Assembly (NCBI GenBank): GCA_025462785.1
Contig: JAOAPG010000006.1
Location: 1-12,537, forward strand
Length of the DNA: 12,537 nt
Source of the DNA: Acidobacteriaceae bacterium
GTDB taxonomy: Bacteria; Acidobacteriota; Terriglobia; Terriglobales; Acidobacteriaceae
Direction: 5' to 3'
Within the stretch, counting starts at the first letter, position 1; the number at the start of each line of letters is the position of its first letter. Of this stretch, positions 7,371-12,537 are shown one piece after another. The notes under the pieces are model-generated. The model worked only from the letters and a program-made list of their open reading frames with translations. It was not told where the DNA came from and ran no database searches. Both the position numbers and the translations under genes were made by a program.

Positions 7371-7407
7371 CGAATCGCCACCGCCTCTGGCAATCGGCGG
7401 CGATTCG
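7371..7407. promoter_or_regulatory. 9-bp stem hairpin in the leader of the P460 remnant
   Basis: CGAATCGCC (7371-7379) pairs with GGCGATTCG (7399-7407) around a 19-base loop that itself can fold partly (GCC/GGC). It ends 12 bases before the strong AGGAGGA ribosome binding site at 7419-7425. It could be a leader structure or a terminator stem for the regulator gene, but no T-run follows, so a regulatory role is only possible. Confidence 0.4.
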
Positions 7408-7429
7408 ATTCGGCAAGCAGGAGGAACAG

Positions 7430-7904
7430 ATGACCGCTCGGATGTCATTTGTCGTTCTCGCCCTCGTCCTCATCGCTGGTAGCTACGAGTCGGTCAAGTC
7501 CCAGAAGACCGCAACGTTCAACGGCTTTGAACTCGTTGATAAAGCCGGGAACATTAGCAAGCCGACCGACTATCGAGATCGTTACGAGCTACTTGGAACC
7601 TATACAGTGCTCGATCCGAAAGGAAACCAAATCCACGTGACCTATGGGTCACCTGGTACCGCTGAGTACTACCGCAAGACTGGAAAGTTTCCTGACGGCG
7701 CGGTGTTGGTGAAAGAGATCTTTGGAACGGATCATTCTCGACTGACGACGGGAGATGCATATTGGACTTCGGGAATACAAGTTTGGTTCGTTCAGATCAA
7801 GGACACAAAGAACCGCTTTCCAAACAACAAATTATGGGCGACGGATGGGGTTGGGGGCTTTTTAAGGCCGACGCACCCCACAAGCAGGTGGCCAGCAAGT
7901 ACAG
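7430..7904 (+). pseudogene. Cytochrome P460 family protein, frameshifted and missing its haem-binding end
   Basis: ATG 7430 follows an excellent AGGAGGA site and opens with a signal peptide (MTARMSFVVLALVLIAGSYE), as expected for a periplasmic cytochrome. The body matches the P460 family: FNGFELVDKAGNISKPTDYR, LGTYTVLDPKGNQIHVTYGS, YYRKTGKFPDGAVLVKEIF, TGDAYWTSGIQVWFVQIKD. At GGG 7836-7838 one G is missing: restoring it turns NKLWATDGV into NKLWGDGWGWGLFKADAPHK, the normal family continuation. The corrected frame runs to QVASKY at about 7902 and then abruptly meets cytochrome c sequence. The family's C-terminal CxxCH haem-attachment segment is absent. Without repair the first frame runs on as junk to 8068. 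P460 enzymes oxidise hydroxylamine or detoxify NO; this copy cannot bind haem c as it stands. Confidence 0.85.
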
Positions 7905-8048
7905 AGCTATTCCGACGAAGAGCTGTTCTGGATTATCCAGAACGGAATCCGCTTCACCGGAATGCCAGCATTCGACAAGGTCGAGACCCCGGATCACATT
8001 TGGGATGTGGTGAGCTATGTGCGCACCCTGCCACAACAGAAGCAGTGA
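7902..8048 (+). pseudogene. C-terminal remnant of a class I cytochrome c
   Basis: In the third plus-strand frame the sequence reads QSYSDEELFWIIQNGIRFTG, then MPAFDKVETPDHIWDVVSYV and RTLPQQKQ to TGA 8046-8048. This is the tail of a small monohaem cytochrome c: SDEELFWIIQNG, the haem-ligand Met in TGMPAF, and the closing helix IWDVVSYVRTLP. The N-terminal half with CxxCH is missing, and the remnant has no start codon of its own. It abuts the P460 remnant directly, in a different frame, so a deletion most likely fused two neighbouring genes and removed both haem-attachment sites. Confidence 0.82.
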
Positions 8049-8201
8049 TGACTATTCCGAGCACTTAGGGTCAAACCCACGAAGTAAACGCGCGTGAGGA
8101 AATTGAGCGGAAAAGCAGCGTTGGCGGGAGGATGAAAACGTATCGGAGCTTCGATCGCGGAAACCTCTTCATCACCAGTGATCTCAAACATGGGAGGCAC
8201 G

Positions 8202-8312
8202 ATGTCGGATAAACAACAATTTGATTCCCTCTTATTCGCCGCGGTTTCGGCCCGATCTAACCGTACAACAGAGTTCAAGCGGCGAGCAGAGGAGGAAGAA
8301 GCTGCTGCGTGA
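8202..8312 (+). CDS. Possible 36-residue small protein
   Basis: The short frame MSDKQQFDSLLFAAVSARSN ends RRAEEEEAAA. Its ATG is preceded by GGGAGG at a good distance, which is the main support. The product is charged and probably helical, with no membrane segment. It sits 108 bases upstream of the molybdoenzyme gene on the same strand and could be a leader peptide or a small first member of that operon. A longer overlapping frame (8221-8418, 65 codons) lacks a good ribosome binding site but ends overlapping the next start, so a frame break joining the two cannot be excluded. Not recognised. Confidence 0.35.
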   Translation: MSDKQQFDSLLFAAVSARSNRTTEFKRRAEEEEAAA

Positions 8313-8420
8313 AGTTTTGCATGACTGCCAACCTCAATCACGGTTGGTGGTAATGAAGTTTCACGAGGACGATAAGATAGCGAAGCGCGTGACATCTTGG
8401 GTCAATAAGGAGCGGTGATG

Positions 8421-9020
8421 ATGGCTATCATCTCACGAGGCTTTTCCGGTCGGCGCAGCGCGGCAGTTGTAAAGCTGCCGCCAGGACAATACCTAACCAC
8501 GGATTTTCCCGTCCTGTCTGCAGGGCCCACACCAAATGTGCCTCTCGACAATTGGCAATTGACGATCGATGATGGCACGAAGGTTTTGCGAAAATGGGAT
8601 TGGGAGTCGTTCCGAGGTTTGCCGAACGAGACTTTCACGGTCGATCTACACTGCGTTACTCGATGGTCGAAACTCGGCGCAACTTGGGAAGGCGTTTCCC
8701 TTGATACCCTGCTTGCCGAAGTAAATACTGATGCCTCCTATGCGTTCGTGCATTCTTACGGTGACTACACCACAAATCTTCCTCTGAAAGATCTCCTGAA
8801 TCAGAAAGCGTGGATTGCATTTCGGTTTGACGGGGGAGAGCTTGCGCTCGAGCACGGTGGTCCCGCGCGACTTCTTGTTCCCCATCTCTATTTGTGGAAG
8901 AGCGCCAAGTGGATTCGACGCATTACGCTGACACACGAAGACAAACCCGGTTTTTGGGAAGGCCTCGGCTACCACAATTATGGGGACCCCTGGCGGGAGC
9001 AGCGTTATTGGGGCGAGTGA
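8421..9020 (+). CDS. Sulfite-oxidase-like molybdopterin oxidoreductase
   Basis: The 199-residue protein is the oxidoreductase molybdopterin-binding domain (PF00174) of the sulfite oxidase/nitrate reductase/MsrP fold. It opens MAIISRGFSGRR, then PPGQYLTTDFPVLSAGPTP, and carries the Mo-coordinating Cys78 in VDLHCVTRWS, followed by WEGVSL, AFVHSYGDYTTNL, LEHGGPARLLVPHLYLWKS and the closing FWEGLGYHNYGDPWREQRYWG. There is no Tat signal peptide and no C-terminal dimerisation domain, so it is probably a cytosolic minimal version. Starts at 8415 (GTG), 8418 and 8421 are in frame; 8421 has the best spacing from AAGGAG at 8407-8412. The TGA overlaps the reductase ATG by one base (TGATG). Substrate unknown: sulfite, nitrate, methionine sulfoxide or another S/N-oxide are all possible. 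Confidence 0.93.
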   Translation: MAIISRGFSGRRSAAVVKLPPGQYLTTDFPVLSAGPTPNVPLDNWQLTIDDGTKVLRKWDWESFRGLPNETFTVDLHCVTRWSKLGATWEGVSLDTLLAEVNTDASYAFVHSYGDYTTNLPLKDLLNQKAWIAFRFDGGELALEHGGPARLLVPHLYLWKSAKWIRRITLTHEDKPGFWEGLGYHNYGDPWREQRYWGE

Positions 9021-9751
9021 TGTGGCATGTCGGAACAGTGGTTGCTCTTAATGACGAGACAGAAACGGTACGGACGGTCAGGCTCAAAGTTTCCAATTGG
9101 CGAAGCCACGTAGCTGGTCAGCACGTCGATGTGAGGGTGACAGCGTCAGATGGATACTCCGCGGTTAGATCGTACTCAATTGCCTCTGCGCCGAACTCCG
9201 ACGGGCATCTTGAACTTACCATCGAACGGCTGCCCGAAGGCGAAGTCTCACCCTATCTCACCCAAGAGGTTGAAGTCGGGGATCGTTTGGAGCTACGAGG
9301 GCCAATCGGCGGCTGGTTCGTTTGGCGCAACTATCAAACTGAGCCGGTCCAGTTAATCGGAGGCGGCTCTGGGATCGTGCCGCTCATGGCTATGATTCGC
9401 TCCCGTGCGTCTGCGGGTAGCAGTGCCCCATTCCGATTGTTGTACTCCGTACGCGAACCAAGCGCGGTCTTGTACCGCGACGAACTTCATACCCTGTCGA
9501 ATCGCGACTATCCTGTGACCGTCAGTTACGCGTATACTCGAGCGATTCCGCAAGGCTGGCCGCGACCGCCGGGCCACATCGACGCCTCTCTAATAGCAAA
9601 CACAACTTGGCCTTCTAACCTTGCCCCGATTTGTTATGTCTGCGGCCCCACATCATTCGTGGAAACTATTGCTGGCCTGCTTACGGCCTGTGGGCACGGA
9701 ACCGACAAAATCAGGGCAGAGCGTTTTGGACCCACGGGAGAACCACAATGA
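9020..9751 (+). CDS. FAD/NAD(P)H ferredoxin-reductase-type protein, electron donor to the molybdoenzyme
   Basis: The 243-residue product has the ferredoxin-NADP reductase layout. The FAD-binding barrel (about 1-100) carries RSYSIAS at 50-56, GEVSPYL at 74-80 and GPIGGWF at 94-100. The nucleotide-binding domain carries GGGSGIVPLMAM at 114-125, the YSVRE loop, YVCGPTSFVE near 214-223 and the terminal ERFGPTG. No [2Fe-2S] domain or N-terminal oxygenase is fused, so electrons would pass from NAD(P)H through FAD straight to a partner. ATG 9020 is chosen because it overlaps the upstream stop (TGATG); its own stop overlaps the next start (ATGA, 9748-9751). Tight coupling on both sides indicates a fixed-stoichiometry complex. 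By analogy with nitrate reductase, where Mo and FAD domains are fused, this is a split version lacking the cytochrome b5 link (inference). Confidence 0.93.
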   Translation: MWHVGTVVALNDETETVRTVRLKVSNWRSHVAGQHVDVRVTASDGYSAVRSYSIASAPNSDGHLELTIERLPEGEVSPYLTQEVEVGDRLELRGPIGGWFVWRNYQTEPVQLIGGGSGIVPLMAMIRSRASAGSSAPFRLLYSVREPSAVLYRDELHTLSNRDYPVTVSYAYTRAIPQGWPRPPGHIDASLIANTTWPSNLAPICYVCGPTSFVETIAGLLTACGHGTDKIRAERFGPTGEPQ

Positions 9752-10047
9752 GCTCAGATAATGACTATCTTGACGGTAATGCTGCGGCGGGAGAACTGAG
9801 CAGCATATTTGCCACAGATATTACGGCTGCCGAGGGACAGTGTGCGAACTGCGGCGCAACCAAACGATTTGCCGAGGCGCATGTATATATGCAGACTCCT
9901 GGAGTCGTGGCACGGTGCGCCGCTTGCGAGCACGTACTCCTTCGAGTCGTAAATGTTCGTCACCGCATTTTTCTTGACGTGCGCGGTATGACCTTCCTGA
10001 GCTTCGACACATCACAGGATCGTAGAACGGTTCAGGCCGCAAGCTGA
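9748..10047 (+). CDS. DUF6510-type small zinc-ribbon protein
   Basis: The 99-residue protein has the pattern LDGNAAAGELSSIF, then two CxxC knuckles, Cys32/Cys35 (QCANCGA) and Cys57/Cys60 (ARCAACE), separated by HVYMQTPGVV, and finishes LLRVVNVRHRIFLDVRGM. This matches my recollection of DUF6510 family proteins, which accompany sulfite-oxidase-like and ferredoxin-reductase genes, notably in Actinobacteria. Four cysteines suit structural zinc or a rubredoxin-like iron site; the latter would make it a one-electron carrier, but CxxC spacing alone does not decide. Function is unknown. The start overlaps the reductase stop by ATGA, so it is the last gene of a three-gene unit. No signal peptide. Confidence 0.88.
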   Translation: MSSDNDYLDGNAAAGELSSIFATDITAAEGQCANCGATKRFAEAHVYMQTPGVVARCAACEHVLLRVVNVRHRIFLDVRGMTFLSFDTSQDRRTVQAAS

Positions 10048-10264
10048 AGATGAAATAATCTGCCGAACCTAATCGGGCGCGATTCTGCTATCGGGAGAGT
10101 AGTACCCGTGCGACCACTAACGTCAACCAGGGAGGGGAGCGAGCAGTAGGCGCTCCACGCTTCGGCTGCTTGCAGCTTCCAAAATGGCGCGATCGTGTCG
10201 CTAGAAACCTTGCACGAGCTCGTGCACCGCGAACAGGGTAGCAATAAGAGAGACCCGACCTCCC

Positions 10265-10665
10265 CGGACGGGGGTTAGGCTGAGCAAAGCCCTTGCCGCG
10301 CAGCAACTCAAGAAATTCTTCAGCATGCCGCCGGCCCATGCCTTCATCGTCCTCGCCTTTAATCGGTCGATAACCAAAATAGCGCCAACCATCGATGACC
10401 TGCTCGGGGGAACCGCGGCTGATTCCCAGTTGCAGTCGCCCGCCAGAGATTAGATCCGCAGCCCCAGCGTCCTCCACCATGTAATGAGGGTTCTCATACC
10501 GCATGTCGATCACTGCGGTGCCAATTTCAATCTTTCGCGTTTTGGCACCAACCGCGGCGAGTAGTGGAAACGGTGATGCCAGTTGCTGCGCGAAGTGATG
10601 AACACGGAAGTAGGCTGCGGTGAAGGCGTCCAATGACCGAATGAGAGGAACCCAATTTTCTTCAT
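10265..10665 (-). pseudogene. Luciferase-like flavin-dependent monooxygenase, internally deleted and truncated
   Basis: ATG 10665, preceded by GGAGAA, opens MKKIGFLSFGHWTPSP, the usual start of this LLM-class family. About 30 residues that should follow (the TIM-barrel helix ending ELGADG) are missing. In another frame the protein resumes as AAYFRVHHFAQQLASPFPLL, EIGTAVIDMRYENPHYMVED, GGRLQLGISRGSPEQVIDGW and LRGKGFAQPNPRP. The junction lies between about 10613 and 10630. After NPRP (about 10265) similarity stops where relatives continue for another 200 or so residues; the open frame runs on to 10088 with unrelated Arg-rich sequence. A continuous minus-strand frame from 10768 to 10088 exists, but its first 50 codons and last 60 are not family-like. 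Enzymatically dead, as the flavin pocket and C-terminal barrel half are lost. No partner gene is left beside it. Confidence 0.82.
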
Positions 10666-10865
10666 GCGAACCAATTCTCCCGTTCCGGATGATAGCTGCT
10701 CCTGGTTGCTTAGTTCGGTATTTGTGCCATAAGGCGGCAACGGCTGTTCTTCCACCTGCATCATTCACATCACCTCTGGTATCGGTGATCGTTCGCTCCA
10801 GGGATCCAGCCTCTTTTCCACTCTGCGATGGCGAAATACCATGCTGGAGTTCGATTAATCGTCCA

Positions 10866-11480
10866 TCAGGCGGTATCGATTCGGCTCATGCCGGCGTAAG
10901 CAACAAGCCACGCGCGACGAATGCGGCGAAGCATAACTGGATACATAACGCGACGAAATGGTTCGATCGCGGCGAGGTACGGTCGCGTGAGCCACGACAC
11001 GCGGCGGACGTAGACTCCCCAGTACAAACGGTACCCGTTCGGGCTGCTCACCAAGGCAGTGCAGATGAAGCCGTGGACAGTCCTGTTGCGGGTTTCACGA
11101 AGTGCTTCTCCCGGAAATTGATACAAGACCCAAAAGTGGCCCTCCAGAGTACCTGGCGCTATTTCGGAGTCGCGCCGGTCGCGTTCCGATAGGCGTTCCA
11201 GAAATGAGTCTTCCGGCCGCATCGGTTCTCGATCCCAACCGAATACCCGGCCGAGAAAATATCGGAGGCCGTAAATGAAAGTCGCGACGTTGCTCGGAGC
11301 TGTCTCGGACTCGAGCGCACGAATGTCCGCGACGGTCCGCCCGCTGCCGCCCCCAGGAAGATCCACAAACGACACGTCATAGAGCGGAACGTCACAAAGA
11401 AGTTCGTGTCCCCGAAGAGGCAAACTCCGATACTCGGCTGCGGGCGCACGCATCGTGAGTGTCGACCACCAGTTCTTCAC
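10866..11480 (-). CDS. DUF2867-like domain protein
   Basis: The 204-residue protein contains YDVSFVDLPGGGSGRTVADI, a hydrophobic aromatic stretch ATFIYGLRYFLGRVFGWDRE, LEGHFWVLYQFPGEALRETR, VHGFICTALV and a C-terminal LYWGVYVRRVSWLTRPYLAAI then EPFRRVMYPVMLRRIRRAW. The pattern fits the DUF2867 group, whose function is unknown, as far as I can judge by eye. The amphipathic tail with basic residues suggests membrane association, not a true transmembrane span. The GTG at 11480 is preferred since GAGG lies eight bases upstream; ATG at 11453 is an alternative. It is 56 bases downstream of the aldo/keto reductase on the same strand, hence probably one transcript. Intact frame. Confidence 0.7.
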   Translation of the reverse strand: MKNWWSTLTMRAPAAEYRSLPLRGHELLCDVPLYDVSFVDLPGGGSGRTVADIRALESETAPSNVATFIYGLRYFLGRVFGWDREPMRPEDSFLERLSERDRRDSEIAPGTLEGHFWVLYQFPGEALRETRNRTVHGFICTALVSSPNGYRLYWGVYVRRVSWLTRPYLAAIEPFRRVMYPVMLRRIRRAWLVAYAGMSRIDTA

Positions 11481-11536
11481 ACGCGCGTTACCTCGCTGAA
11501 CGACCCATGGTAAGTCCGTTCCTCACGCAGGGAAGC

Positions 11537-12537
11537 TTAAACGCCTGCACCTGCATCACTATTCTGCCCGAAGTGCCGCACTTGGAGCAGCAAGCGATCC
11601 CACGTGCCGCCATACCTAATTGAACGAACCATTTCTCTGTCGTAAATACTCTGGGGGAATCCGAGTTCGATTTGGCTTGCTCCATTGAGTGATTTCAACT
11701 GTTCGGCGGAGAGTTCCAGATCCAAACTGGCGAGATTGTCGTGGAGTTGAGATACCTTCCGCGCTCCAATGATGGGGATTACCGGCACCGTTTGATGGCG
11801 CAACCAGGCGAGCGCTACTTGCGCCATGCTTCGGCCGACCTGCTCAGAGACCGATTTCACTGCTGAGATGATCCGCGCCGTGCGTTGTTCCTCGGGAAGG
11901 AACTCCTTCATTCCCTCATTGCTCATCCGCCCTCCGTCGGCCTTGCCTTCACCGTGATATTTCCCGCTTAGAACTCCACTCGCCAATGGAGACCAAGCCA
12001 GAACCCCCAAGTTCAAAGCTTTCGCCATGGGAATCAGTTCGCGCTCGACCGTTCGCTCGATCAGGCTGTATTCGATCTGCATCCCAATGAACTGCGTACA
12101 GCCTCGAAGCACGGCCAGAGTGTTTGCCTGGGCAATCCACCATGCGGGAGCGTCCGAGACGCCGATGTAGAGAACCTTGCCTTGGCGAACGACATCGTCC
12201 AGGCCGCGCATGACTTCTTCCACGGGTGTGATTCCATCCCAGATGTGCACCCAGTACAGGTCGAGGTACTCGGTCTGCAGTCGTTTCAGACTGGCTTCCA
12301 GTGCTTGCATCATGCTCTTGCGGTGATTCCCCGCCGCATTGGGATCGTTGCCTGGCGTGGCATTGGAGTATTTCGTCGCTAGAACAACACTCTCGCGATG
12401 GCCCTGAATAAACTCACCCACGAATCTTTCGCTCGTGCCGTTGGTGTAGAAATTCGCCGTGTCAATGAAGTTTCCACCCGCCTCGCGGTAGGTTTCATAG
12501 ACTTTCTGCGCTTCCGCCTTCGGTGATCCCCATCCCC
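11537..12537 (-). CDS. Aldo/keto reductase (5' end outside the window)
   Basis: The open frame continues to the window edge, giving about 333 residues and lacking only some 20-30 at the N-terminus. The AKR catalytic tetrad is readable: Asp in NFIDTANFY, Tyr in NFYTNGTSE, Lys in VLATKYSN and His in YWVHIWDG. Further family marks are SLKRLQTEYLDLYWVH, GKVLYIGVSDAPAWWIAQAN, GMQIEYSLIERTVERELIPM, LGVLAWSPLASGVLSGKY and VIPIIGARKVSQLHDNLASL, the last being part of the NADPH site. It is a cytosolic NADPH-dependent carbonyl reductase of the YajO/YghZ-like or voltage-channel beta-subunit-like branch; the substrate cannot be inferred. A GTG at 12421 could be mistaken for the start, but the conserved Asp and Tyr lie upstream of it, so the true start is beyond 12537. 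It is the upstream gene of the pair with the DUF2867-like gene. Confidence 0.95.
   Translation of the reverse strand, partial: GWGSPKAEAQKVYETYREAGGNFIDTANFYTNGTSERFVGEFIQGHRESVVLATKYSNATPGNDPNAAGNHRKSMMQALEASLKRLQTEYLDLYWVHIWDGITPVEEVMRGLDDVVRQGKVLYIGVSDAPAWWIAQANTLAVLRGCTQFIGMQIEYSLIERTVERELIPMAKALNLGVLAWSPLASGVLSGKYHGEGKADGGRMSNEGMKEFLPEEQRTARIISAVKSVSEQVGRSMAQVALAWLRHQTVPVIPIIGARKVSQLHDNLASLDLELSAEQLKSLNGASQIELGFPQSIYDREMVRSIRYGGTWDRLLLQVRHFGQNSDAGAGV

Noticed and set aside
8221..8418. 65-codon plus-strand frame ending at the molybdoenzyme start.
   Set aside because: Its ATG has no ribosome binding site and the better-supported short frame 8202-8312 overlaps it; kept only as a possibility in that entry.
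9631..9747. Longer version of the DUF6510-type protein starting at 9631.
   Set aside because: That extension lies inside the reductase gene in another frame; the ATG at 9748 overlapping the stop gives the family-typical start.
10620..11192. 190-codon plus-strand open frame.
   Set aside because: It is opposite the monooxygenase remnant and the DUF2867-like gene, which have real domain matches; the plus frame has none.

Overview
The window looks like a chromosomal stretch from a free-living, probably soil-dwelling, Gram-negative-type bacterium of moderate GC. The gene mix (a FixL/FixJ-type two-component pair, cytochrome P460, a Ferritin_2-type protein with a small tyrosinase/ferritin-associated partner, a cofactor-poor sulfite-oxidase-like operon and a DUF2867-type protein) reminds me most of Acidobacteriota. 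That assignment is an impression, not a demonstration. No rRNA, tRNA, CRISPR array or phage module is visible.

Layout. (1) 1-726, minus strand: remnant of an IS110-family transposase with a reading-frame break near its N-terminus, two substituted catalytic positions and a lost C-terminus. (2) 727-1288: gene-free DNA with an 8-bp tandem repeat and a strong GC-capped hairpin. (3) 1289-2143, plus: exported or membrane-associated protein of unknown function with two glycine-rich hydrophobic segments. (4) 2365-3508, minus: a ferritin-like protein followed by a small cysteine-free protein. (5) 3509-4331: about 820 bases without a recognisable gene, including twin tetraloop hairpins. (6) 4332-7267, plus: a PAS-PAS-PAS-GAF histidine kinase, broken by two single-base frame changes, overlapping by ATGA with a FixJ-type response regulator. 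(7) 7430-8048, plus: cytochrome P460 N-terminal part, frameshifted and then joined to the C-terminal tail of a cytochrome c; both haem-attachment motifs are gone. (8) 8421-10047, plus: intact three-gene operon with overlapping stop and start codons, encoding a sulfite-oxidase-like molybdopterin protein, an FAD/NAD(P)H reductase and a DUF6510-type zinc-ribbon protein. (9) 10265-10665, minus: luciferase-like flavin monooxygenase pseudogene with an internal deletion and a lost C-terminus. (10) 10866-12537, minus: a DUF2867-like protein downstream of an aldo/keto reductase that runs off the window.

How the parts relate. The clearest functional unit is the cytosolic molybdoenzyme operon. The Mo subunit has the active-site Cys but no export signal, and the reductase has FAD and NAD(P)H motifs but no iron-sulfur domain, so together they look like a split relative of nitrate reductase or sulfite oxidase. 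The two-component pair would sense redox, oxygen or nitrogen-oxide state and could once have controlled the adjacent P460/cytochrome c genes; this is inferred from position only.

A recurring oddity is decay. Five loci carry frame breaks. Four of the breaks are single-base changes, three of them in short G or T runs, which could be either real pseudogenisation or consensus sequencing errors. The P460/cytochrome c junction and the two losses in the flavin monooxygenase are larger and cannot be explained that way. I found no convincing evidence of a wholly new defence or mobile system here; the molybdoenzyme operon and the haem-less chimera are the best leads.
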